This document shows, piece after piece, positions 55,743-64,000 of a stretch of DNA of 64,000 nt. The stretch's first letter is position 1. Every line of letters starts with the position of its first letter. The stretch comes from Apolygus lucorum (Eukaryota > Arthropoda > Insecta > Hemiptera > Miridae), in the NCBI GenBank assembly GCA_009739505.2, contig CM019176.2, forward strand, positions 53,474,924-53,538,923, in the 5' to 3' direction. A program made the position numbers and the translations under genes. Below the pieces are notes generated by a model. It was not told where the DNA came from. It saw only the letters and a list, made by a program, of their open reading frames with translations, and made no database searches.

Positions 55743-58700
55743 GTAAGTATGGAAATATCTACGAATCAGTGAATAGGTAGACGCCTGCCAAGTTGGGTGG
55801 GCAGTACAGCTTTCTTACGTGGAATAAAATGACTTATATAATTGGATGGTGTAAAAAATACTTGTACGTTATCGAGCACTACCAGCGATGAAATCCCCAT
55901 AAAAAAGTTCATATTTACGATCATGTTGCTGATTTTTCTCTTGAACTGACCCCTACAAGATCATGATGAAGATAATGTCCTTTCTTCTAGGTCTCATTCT
56001 TGAACTATTCCCCAAATTTCAGCGAAATCGACTCATCAGTTTGGAATTTGATGTCCGTGTTTTGAATTTGAATTGCTAACACGCTGCTGCTAGTCCGATT
56101 TCCACGACTTTCATTGGGAACCGTCTCGAGGCAAACTCGTATAAATCCTGAAAATATCAGCAACCCAAAATCGGACTATTATTTAGTAGGTAGTTGGACC
56201 ACCTACTCAATCCTCAGAGGTATATGTAAGAATTTATTTACTGATATTTTCCCTCTTTCCAGCTATGCCTTTTGGGAAAGCACCGATTCTGGAAATCGAA
56301 GGAAAAGTTGTGCACCAATCTACAGCAATTTGCCGATATTTGGGAGCTGAAGCTGGTCTGAATGGGAGCAACAACTGGGAGAACCTACAAATCGACATGG
56401 CAGTTGATACTTTTCACGATTTCCGCCAAGGTAATGTATTTTCGACATTTTTTGAGTGACTGTTAGAAATTTGAGAACCATAAAATCTTCCCGCATTCCG
56501 AAAGAATCGTTATAGTTGAGAGCTGAATGCTAAAAAAGGTCAATTTAAAAATTACTATAAAATTTGGTTAAAATATTTTTTTCTTCAAAATTCACTCGAC
56601 TGTGTTAGAAATTTGAGAACCATAAAATCTTCCTGTGTTCCGAAAGAATCATTAGTAATGAGAGCTGAACGCCAAAAAAGGCAAATTTAAAAATTACTAT
56701 AAAATTTGGTTAATTTTTTTTTTTTTTTTTCAAAATTTGCTCGACTGTGTTAGAAATTTGAGAATCATAAAATCTTGCTGTGTTCCGAAAGAATCATTAG
56801 TGTTGAGAGCTGAACGCAAAAAAAGGCAAATTTAAAAATTACTATAAAATTTGGTTAAAATATTTTTTTCTTCAAAATTCGGAGCACTATGGGATTTTCC
56901 TTGCTGCAACTTGCTTTAAGGTACCAGAACATAAATAACCAGAAAAAATAAAACTGCATATTATGCAGTCAATACATGAGTTATTGAAATCGTTAATTTA
57001 TATTCTGGTACCTTAAAGCAAGTTGCAGCAAGGAAAATCCCATAGTGCTCCGAATTTTGAAGAAAAAAATATTTTAACCAAATTTTATAGTAATTTTTAA
57101 ATTTGCCTTTTTTTGCGTTATGGAGGACAAGCAGGTAGGTACCACACTTCTCACGCGATCCTGCACCAAGAATCGGAGAAAAAAACAAAGTAGAGATAAA
57201 ATCTATGATAGATTTCGAGTGTTCACCTTTAGAGTGATTTGTTTAATAATTATTTTGTCTTTCCAGCCTGTGCCAATTTCCAATACATGGAGGATGAAAC
57301 CATAAAAGCTACCAGGAAAGCCCAGGTATTAAACGAAGTAGCTCCAGAGTTTCTTCAAAAGTTTGACAACCTCGTGAAGGAGAACGGCGGTTATGTCGCC
57401 AATGGAAAAGTAAGTTGAGTAGGTCTCTGTACGTACTCTTGTTCTTCAGAGTCGATCACTTTTCCGGATTTTCCATCTCCAATGGAATCACAATCTGTTA
57501 TCTGTGTCTGCTCAGGTGTGGGGAAGCTGAGTAAGTACTTTATAACTAGGTACCTACGTGATGGGCAGGACGTGATTAGTACTAAATTAAAATATTACTT
57601 TTTAGAACGTCCCACAGTAACACTTGGGCGTCCTTTTGCAATTAATACGGGGTAAAGATGAACAACACTCAACAGAAAAAAATAACACTCTAATCCGTTT
57701 TAGACCATTCTGAATCCATATCCACGAAAAAGGGTAGGTGAATGTCTGTTTGCGTGGATGTGTGACAAAATTTTGTGTACTCTGCCCAGGCCTTAGTTTT
57801 CAACCGATTTTCGTGGTTCTTTTGGTTTATTATTTTCTGTAATGAACCTTTGGAATCGACCAAGAAAAAAAAAAATTTCAACACCCCCTCAAAATTTGAT
57901 GGTTTACGTTTCAAGGTACCTACGTAGAATCCAAAAATCGAATAAAAATTTGGCCGTCCGTCCGCCGTCCGCGGCACTTTTGCCACTTAGCATTGACCGA
58001 TTTTGATGAAATTTGGTATGTAGGCTCCATTTGGGGTCTAATTGTGCCCCGAAGATTTTGGTTGATGTAGGTCACTTCTAAAGGTTCCAAAATCAATTTT
58101 GAAATTTTCAAAACGCCCTAACTCAAAAAATTTCGATATAAAGGTACATATTGTTTTTTCTTCAATTTAAGATTCTATAGAATTTTTTGAGACTACGCGG
58201 AGCTCTGTAGGACAAACAGTTCGCTCACTACGAGAATTTAAAGTTTGGACGTACGATAAATCAGAAACACGAGTGTGAATCGCAAAAGACGCCTAATACC
58301 CGTTCAAATTAAAGCTGACCGAAATTCGATCGATGTTTTTCTTCATGTTGGATGGTTGGTGGCTTTGCAGACGAGTGATCTATATAGAAAAAAAAAAAAA
58401 AAAATAAACCATTGTGTAATAATTTGCAGCGTTTTTTGTTCGACGCAGAAATCTCTCTAGTTGTGTACTGCGTCGCCGGAATTTCGAATAGCAAGCAAAC
58501 CAGTTTTTTTAGTCGGAGAAATGTTCTTAGTTGGTACTAAAGACAATAAAAATACCTAGAAGTGTATTTTGGTTTATTATTTTCAATAATAAGCCTTTGG
58601 AATCGAGCAAGAAAAAAAAATGTTAACCCCCCCTCAAAATTTGATGTTTTACGTTTCAAGGTACGTAGAATACGAAAATCGAATAAAAAAATTTCCGTCC

Positions 58701-59960
58701 GTCCGCCGTACGCGGCACTTTTCTTAGCAACACTGGACCGATTTGGTTCAAATTTGGTATATGGGCTCCATTTGGGGTCTAGTTGTGCCGCGAAGCTTTT
58801 GGTTGATGTAGGTCACTTCTAAGGGGTAAAAATTAAGGGTTGAAATTTTCAAGAGTGCCCTAGCTCGAAAACTCTCGAAATAAAGGTATCGTTTTTTCAC
58901 CAATTTTAAATAGTACAGAATTTTTAAAAATTTTTGAGACCACCCGGAGCTCTGTAGGACAAACCGTTCGGTCCCTACGAGTATTTGAAGGTTTTCCTTC
59001 GATAAAATAGAATCATGAGTGTGAATCGCAAAAGAGGTCTAATCGCCGTTCAAATTTTATCTGACTAAAATGCGATCGCTATTCATTTCTTCGATTTGTA
59101 TACAGTTTTGCCTTCTGCGTAACCAGTAATCAAATTTCCATATCAAGCTTTCTATTTTTCGAATCGAGTGTGAAGCGTTTAGTTCTTTTTAATAAACTTG
59201 ATTGTGAAGGTGTGAAGCCACTATAGTGTGGTAGGTAGTACCTACCAATAGGTAGGTGTGGTAGGTAAAAAAAAGTTGGTAGGTAAAACAATGTTTGTAG
59301 GTAAAAAACGCTGCAAATCATTGCTCACTGATCAGATCACTGATCAGCTGAGTGAGCTCCGAAGCCATTTTCAATGCTATTGAATGGAAGTGCTCTTCCA
59401 GACGTCTCCAGCATTCGAGGATATCTTCTTCACTCCTCACATCACTGATCAGCTGAGTGAGCTCCAAAGCCATTTTCAATCCTATTGAATGGAGGTGCTC
59501 TTCCAGGCGTCTCCAGCATTCGAGGAGATCTTCTTCACTCTTGTGATCACTGATCAGCTGAGTGAGCTCCGAAGCCATTTTCAATCCTATTGAACGCAGG
59601 AGCTGAAATTTGAGAGGGAAGGTCAAGGGAGAATACAGATGGTGGTAGGTGCTATTGATGGAGAACCAGTGATCTATACAGAAGGATGATCTATACAGAA
59701 AATAATAAACCTTTGAGCAATGATTTGCAGCGTTTTTAGTAGGTAATTACTTATCTATATATAGCTTTGTGTTGAACATTTATCTGATCTAAGTTGTTTT
59801 TCAGCTTTCTTGGGGTGATATGTACGTTGTTGGAATCTCCTCTTACATTCAATTCATGCTTGGCTACGACCCGTTCGAGAAATACCCTAACCTTCGTCAA
59901 TTGCGAGAAAAGGTCGAGGCGGTGCCTCAAATCAAAGCTTGGATTGCGAAGAACCCCTAA
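55610..59960 (+). CDS. GSTS1: Glutathione S-transferase, sigma class, 199 aa, complete
   Basis: Cytosolic enzyme that activates glutathione for conjugation to electrophiles. Insect sigma GSTs act mainly on lipid peroxidation products such as 4-hydroxynonenal, and relatives are haematopoietic prostaglandin D synthases. Four exons total 600 bases. Tyr8 (TYFNGKALGEPIRYLL) is the catalytic tyrosine, Trp39 (EEWP) and Gln63-Ser64 (HQSTAICRYL, preceded by the cis-Pro of AP52ILE) form the glutathione site. The all-helical C-terminal half runs from about 80 to 199, with SWGDMYV near 150 as the usual N-capping/hydrophobic staple region. Length and intron phases fit the class. ATG at 55610 is the only in-frame start giving the standard N-terminus. 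AATAAA lies at 60047. The introns hold an unusual load of repeats. Confidence 0.95.
55770..56190. repeat. Dispersed GGTCCCCTATGA family copy in GST intron 1
   Basis: It contains GCCTGCCAAGTTGGGTGG, TAATTGGATGGTG, TTGGGAACCGTCTCGAGGCA and ATCCTGAAAATATCAGCAA, a worn version of the family seen at 62.4 kb. Confidence 0.5.
56263..56430 (+). CDS. GSTS1: GST exon 2 (residues 45-100)
   Basis: Acceptor CTTTCCAG, donor GTAATGTA. It carries the cis-proline and the QSTAICRYL glutathione site. Confidence 0.95.
56461..56880 (+). repeat. Three tandem units of ~143 bp in GST intron 2
   Basis: Units start TGTTAGAAATTTGAG at 56461, 56603 and 56748, each containing AAAATCTT, TTCCGAAAGAATC and AAAATTACTATAAAATTTGG. 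Divergence is a few percent. Confidence 0.85.
56813..57119. repeat. Perfect 117-bp inverted repeat in GST intron 2
   Basis: 56813-56929 and 57003-57119 are exact reverse complements by my reading, with a 73-base spacer. The left arm overlaps the last tandem unit, so the right arm is an inverted copy of that unit plus sequence to its right. It is transcribed as part of the GST intron and would form a 117-bp RNA duplex. Confidence 0.9.
57267..57409 (+). CDS. GSTS1: GST exon 3 (residues 101-148)
   Basis: Acceptor TCTTTCCAG, donor GTAAGTTG. Helical domain, ending VANGK. Confidence 0.95.
57815..58440 (+). repeat. Dispersed ~620-bp repeat, copy 2
   Basis: It starts TTTTGGTTTATTATTTTC and ends ATAATTTGCAGCGTTTTTT. 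It matches 3815-4440 in inverse orientation over its whole length, including CATTTGGGGTCTAATTGTGC and CGATCGATGTTTTTCTTCAT. Confidence 0.8.
58565..59060 (+). repeat. Dispersed ~620-bp repeat, copy 3 (shorter)
   Basis: The same start TTTTGGTTTATTATTTTC and the same order of blocks as copy 2, more diverged, with a different 3' end. Copies 2 and 3 lie in tandem in one intron. Confidence 0.75.
59304..59737. mobile_element. 434-bp element with perfect 24-bp TIRs
   Basis: 59304-59327 and 59714-59737 are exact inverted copies beginning AAAAACGCTGCAAATC. Both are bordered outside by TAGGTA-type words. The same terminal word ends the 620-bp repeats at 3815 and 58440, so they may share mobilisation. 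Inside lies a minus-strand tandem-repeat reading frame. Confidence 0.75.
59318..59626 (-). CDS. Tandem 35-aa repeat protein fragment, unknown
   Basis: A 102-codon minus-strand frame made of almost three copies of a 35-residue unit (105 bp). Each has LKMASELTQLISD, then SEEDLLECWRRLEEH. The pattern is amphipathic and alpha-helical, with conserved Trp and Cys. Substitutions between copies are mostly conservative and the frame is kept, which hints at coding origin. The start may be an arbitrary Met, since acceptor-like or upstream coding could exist. I recognise no family. It could be a captured piece of a host repeat gene. Confidence 0.4.
   Translation of the reverse strand: MTFPLKFQLLRSIGLKMASELTQLISDHKSEEDLLECWRRLEEHLHSIGLKMALELTQLISDVRSEEDILECWRRLEEHFHSIALKMASELTQLISDLISEQ
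59805..59960 (+). CDS. GSTS1: GST exon 4 (residues 149-199 and stop)
   Basis: Acceptor TTTTTCAG, stop TAA at 59958-59960. It carries LSWGDMYVVG and the C-terminal helices ending VPQIKAWIAKNP. Confidence 0.95.
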   Translation, partial: LSWGDMYVVGISSYIQFMLGYDPFEKYPNLRQLREKVEAVPQIKAWIAKNP

Positions 59961-60046
59961 TGAGGCCTGAATGGTGAAGTCCACCGTGGAACCTACCTTC
60001 TGTAACGCGAATTTACCCAAACTTACCCAGTAAATGATGGTTCAAT

Positions 60047-60052
60047 AATAAA
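60047..60052 (+). terminator. GSTS1: GST polyadenylation signal AATAAA
   Basis: AATAAA 87 bases after the stop, followed by a T/G-rich stretch (TTGTTGTTTT). Confidence 0.75.
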
Positions 60053-60224
60053 ATTGTTGTTTTACCCCGGCCTTCGTGGAGCTTAATTCTAAAAACCCCT
60101 GTACGCAGAGCTGATGGTTGACAATTTTCCCATCGAATATAATTTTGGCACTTTCGGAAAGTTTGGTGGAGATACCTACTCACCTTAATTGTTGAAAAAT
60201 AAAGGCCACTAATCTCCACGTTTT

Positions 60225-61790
60225 TAAGATAATTATATGTGTTATTAAAATCAACATGTTACCTACTAGAACCCACCTATTGGTTATGTTATTCCAAGAA
60301 AAACTAGATACAAGGATTTGGTGGGTGAAACAGTTCTGGGGAATCTGAACTATTGAGTTAATTGATTAGAAGAATCTGATCTATCTGTTCTATCTTCTAA
60401 CGATCTGTTCTACCGTCAGAAACTACGCGTGCGCTGGAATACCTACTCTTTATGGAAGCCAACCTGAGGAAGATAATATATTATGGTTAATAGATACAGG
60501 TCGTATACTGTAGAAAATATAGATGGATATAATTATCCTATAAGCAATGAGGCTTCTAACTATATAATGGGGGAGAGGAGAAGAATCAAATAGATATTGC
60601 CTAATGGATTTTCGGATTGTAATGATCTTGTATGAAAAGAGAGAGAAAGAGATATAGGTGTCTGGAATTAGTCAGGGGAACAATCACTGAGTCGCGATTC
60701 GATTGGACGGAAGTACTTAGTTCCATCAAATCACGAATCCGGTGTCAGAGCAACTGTCGCACTGTCACGTAATCTCCTTAGGAGCAGGCACAAATATATG
60801 AATTTAAAAAAAAAAAAAAAAAAACCTGTCACGTGGATAGGTACTTACATTTTACTACTCAACTACTCAGAAATTTCTTTCTTTCAGTCAACTTTCGAAT
60901 TCAGCAGAAAAAAACTGTAAATTGTTACACATTGGTTTATTATTTTACTGTATAGATCACCCGTTTACATAGTATTTGGCTTTACCTACCCACTTGCAAA
61001 AACATCGCCAGTCGTGAGTTGTGGATGTACTAAATTTGGTTCTTGGTACTACCTAAAGAAGCACAACTGAGTACAACACTTAACTATATTCAAAGAAACA
61101 AACTAAGATTGCATTTGATCAGCTACCATTTAAACGGAAATTAGGCGATTTTTTGAAATATTCGAATACAGCTAAATACTCTACAATCCTCCAGAATTTT
61201 TCAGATTTTTTCAGCAAGGGGAAGTGTATCAAATTGCAATTTGAAATGCTCTCACATACCCCCTTTTAAAAAAATCGATTTTTCAGGACTGAAATCATGT
61301 GTGTTAAATAAACAGCTTTATTCATTGAATGAAACATATTTTGATGAAAATATGTACATAAAACTTCATAACATAAAAGATGTATAAGATCAATTTATTA
61401 TTTGGCCAACATGAAATGTTGAAAATGTTCTTCAGGAAATGTTCTTCAACCTCTCAGCAAACGGAAATGAATGGGTTGATGGGAGTCCGGGTATTCACAG
61501 AATGGATTTTTGAGCATTGCTGCAGGTTATAACAATTTTGGGGAGGATTTTTGAGGTGAATGATGTGTAGCCGGTCTACTAAGCGCACTTTTCTCTTGAT
61601 GAGAGCGGAATCACGATAGCACGGGAGAAATCTATGCCTCACATGGAAAAATTGTTCGTTTTTGTCGAATTTTGCTTCCGAGTCTACCAAGCTAGCGGAA
61701 GCTTTGTTTTCACTTTTCAAGATCGAAAAAAAAATTTTCTCCAAAATCAAAATTTCCACTCGCGTTTTACGTTTCAGACATTCCTGAACA
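60225..61790. other. Intergenic, no gene
   Basis: AT-rich, A-run near 60810. About 61710-61790 (minus) shares AAAACGCGAGTGGAAA and TTTTGATTTTGGAGAA with about 34890-34925, part of a dispersed family. Confidence 0.45.
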
Positions 61791-62375
61791 ATGAGGAATT
61801 TCACCATGTCGGAATTTCCTATTTTTGACCCAAAAATCGGATTCAGCACCTCTAAAAACCCCCTCAGGCAAACTTTCAGCCCGAACTTCCTAATTTACGA
61901 ATAAAAAAAAACAGTGTAGAAAATACGAATGTTTAAAAAAACCGGGAAAATGACGTCATGCTGGAATAGTTCATTTATGGCCGCTTGAAGCGCTGAGATC
62001 GAGAAATCTATAGTCCTCAGATGCAAAATTTCATGAAACAGTAAAGTTCGAAATCGAAAAACTGAAGAAAAAAATAGAAAAAGCGAGATGGGGAAAACTG
62101 GGTTTCCTCTGTTTTTGTTTGATAACTTTTCTCTTAGAAAACACGATTTCGTCGTCCCAATGGGCAACACTGGGAGGAGAAGGCGATCCGAACAGCCCAA
62201 TCAGCGAGCGTTCCCGCTGCACGTCTGTTTTCCCGGTTAGTTTTGAAATCAAAAATTTTGACTGTCTCCCAAAAATAACAGGAGACTTATTTTCCGAAAT
62301 CAGCCCGATTTTCATCTATCCCACACCATTAACTATTCAGGAAAAATGCAAACAGAAATCGGTGAAATTCCTCAT
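61791..62375 (-). repeat. ~600-bp dispersed segment, copy 2
   Basis: Inverse copy of 40907-41510 with tips ATGAGGAATTTCAC and GTGAAATTCCTCAT. The minus-strand frame at 62031-62315 starts MKIGLISENKSPVIFGRQ like copy 1 and keeps RERSLIGLF and SPSPPSVA. Confidence 0.65.
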
Positions 62376-62419
62376 TTTGGTTCAGTGGTGTTTGTCTGTC
62401 TGTCTGTCATGAAATCCTT

Positions 62420-62880
62420 ACCACAGCCATAACTTCTACATTTTTCATCCGATTTTGATGAAATTTTCAGGGATTGTGCGGGTGGGGGTGTAAATGGTCC
62501 CCTATGAAAATCATTACCCCCGGATTGATAGTAGCTGCTGCACATGCGCAAACGTGAAATCCTTGTAACAGCCATAACTTCTATATTTCCCATCTGATTT
62601 GGATATATTTTTTAGGAATTATGCGAGTTGGGATGATGATGGTCCCCTATGAACATCATGGCCCCCAAATTGAAAGTATCTCATGCGCATGCGTAAACGT
62701 GAAATCCTTGTAACAGCCATAACTTCTACATTTTGCAACAATATTCAGATATTGTGCGGGTTGACGTGTAGATGGTCCCCGATGAGGGTAGTGGAAGGTA
62801 CTTAGCGATTGACATTTTGAGAGTAACTACTATGCATCTGGTCATTTATATAGTCGGGTTATGAGTACGAGGAAGCTACG
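62420..62880 (+). repeat. Dispersed GGTCCCCTATGA family, three partial units in tandem
   Basis: Units of about 125 bp, each with CAGCCATAACTTCTA, a GATTTTGATGAAATTT-like block, GGTCCCCTATGA and, in two, ATGCGCAAACGTGAAATCC or a close variant. Other copies lie at 33.2, 46.9, 48.5, 55.8 and 63.4 kb. Confidence 0.7.
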
Positions 62881-62944
62881 TGCCAAACCCACTTGGAATG
62901 TTGTCTTACTTAGGGCGAGGTGGAGATTCAAAAGGAAGGGATTT

Positions 62945-63410
62945 CGGTTAATTATTTTCAATAACAAAGCCTAGGAATCGGCCAAGAAACAAAAATTAAC
63001 CCCCTCCCTTTACCGACATATTAATTATTATAAACCAACCTGACAGTTTATTATTTGAGTCACGAAACTCCTCGTCGACCACATAGCGAGTGAGTAAGTT
63101 CTTTTTTAAAAAGGGTTATGTGGCTCACAATGCCCCTTTCAAAAGACATTGGAAATTTCAACCTGTTTTTTCTACGGGAAGCGTCAATGATACGAGGTTC
63201 CTTTTATTGCAATCGATACAACCAAGTATGGAGACCCAGAAAATAAAAAAAGTGAAAATGGCCGAAAATGTCACATAGCCCCTTTTTATTTAAGAAAAAA
63301 AAAAACTAAGGAACCTTCAGGGCCACAAGAAGAGAAAAGAAGAAGAAGAAAAAAAAACAGGTTCAATTATGCTTTGGTCCATTTTTAGGGCTTCCTCCGG
63401 TAAGAGTTGG
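62945..63410. other. Intergenic, partial repeat
   Basis: 62945-63000 resembles the start of the ~620-bp repeat (TTATTTTCAATAACAAAGCC, then AATCGGCCAAGAAA). The rest shows nothing recognisable and ends in a purine-rich run. Confidence 0.4.
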
Positions 63411-63419
63411 GCGTCCTTA

Positions 63420-63800
63420 TGCGATTCCTGCTGCGCATGCGCAAACGTGAATTTCCTTGTAATAGCCACAACTATCTACCACGTTTTCCATCCGATTTCG
63501 ATAACGTTTTCAGAGACTGTAAGTTTGGGATGTTGATGGCCCTTATGAAAAACATCGCCCCAGACTGATAGTAGCCACAAACTTGAAATTCCTAGCAACA
63601 GTTATATTTTTTTTTTCCCCCGAATTTGGTGAAATCTTCAGAGATGTGCGGGTTGATGTATAGACGGTCCCCTCTTAGGGTAGTGCAATCGGGTTAAGGG
63701 GAAGCTATGTGCCACACCCACTTGGCAGAAGTTTTTGGGATTGTGCGAGTTGGTGTGAAGATGGTTCCCTATGAAAATAATTGCCCCCTACAGCAGGACA
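63420..63800 (+). repeat. Dispersed GGTCCCCTATGA family copy
   Basis: It contains GCTGCGCATGCGCAAACGTG, TAATAGCCACAACTA, CGGTCCCCTCTTAGGGTAGT and CCCACTTGGCAGAAG. More diverged than the copy at 62.4 kb. Confidence 0.6.
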
Positions 63801-64000
63801 GCAGACCTAGCCAATGTGCGAACGTAAAAACTTTGTATCGACCATAACATCAACAGTTTCAGATCGATTTCGATAGGATTCTCAAGGGTTGTGTGATTCA
63901 GACTCTGGATGGATCCCTATAAATTTCATCATGTCATGCGATCATCATCTCTGGATGGTGGTGTGGCCTCGTTACCTACTCACCTACCTACAGCTTGCTG

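Larger units (their letters stand above)
57410..59804. other. GST intron 3 (2.4 kb) full of repeats
   Basis: It holds two direct copies of the ~620-bp dispersed repeat and the 24-bp-TIR element, listed separately. The rest is AT-rich with TAGGTA/TACCTA words. Confidence 0.8.

Noticed and set aside
56461..56880. CRISPR-like array
   Set aside because: The 143-bp units are directly adjacent, too long and have no spacers; this is an intronic tandem repeat in a eukaryotic gene.

Overview
The window looks like nuclear DNA of an insect. It is AT-rich, its genes are split by short and long GT-AG introns, and more than half of it appears to be transposable elements. The two host genes and the mobile-element mix (copia LTR element, non-LTR elements with restriction-like endonuclease, TA-target DNA transposons, fold-back elements, a tRNA-derived SINE) fit an arthropod, possibly a hemipteran. 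The species cannot be fixed from the sequence alone.

Host genes. (1) Bases 9109-41949 on the plus strand hold 22 exons of DCTN1, the p150Glued subunit of dynactin. The exons join in one frame into 1,186 residues: serine/basic linker, first coiled coil (CC1), inter-coil domain, second coiled coil (CC2) and C-terminal tail with stop codon and AATAAA. The N-terminal CAP-Gly exons must lie upstream of the window. (2) Bases 55610-59960 on the plus strand hold a complete four-exon sigma-class glutathione S-transferase of 199 residues. The two genes are independent: one serves dynein-based transport, the other glutathione conjugation or prostaglandin-type isomerisation.

Layout. 1-9.1 kb: intergenic or upstream intronic DNA with a 1.3 kb TA-target transposon with 25-bp inverted ends (5801-7111) and a 1.25 kb fold-back element (7279-8533). 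9.1-28.1 kb: three DCTN1 exons separated by very large introns. These introns carry a Penelope-like inverted structure (13.9-14.9 kb), fold-backs, an intact copia element with identical LTRs inside a decayed TIR transposon (16951-22893), and an antisense 5'-truncated R2-like retroelement (25.5-26.7 kb). 28.1-42.2 kb: the exon-dense part of DCTN1, with a small MITE, a hAT-like relic, a SINE with a 12-bp target duplication and a 65-bp minisatellite in its introns. 42.2-49.2 kb: intergenic repeats and one 100-N assembly gap. 49.3-55.0 kb: a decayed non-LTR element broken by a 403-bp Harbinger-like MITE and a 2.1 kb TIR element, which itself holds a fold-back. 55.6-60.1 kb: the GST gene, whose introns contain a perfect 117-bp inverted repeat and a 24-bp-TIR element with a minus-strand tandem-repeat reading frame. 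60.1-64 kb: dispersed repeats, several with the palindrome TGCGCATGCGCA.

The most informative signals are the nested insertions. In three places, conceptual removal of the insertion plus one target-site copy puts the interrupted reading frame back in register, which fixes element borders without any database. No CRISPR array, rRNA or convincing functional tRNA gene was seen.
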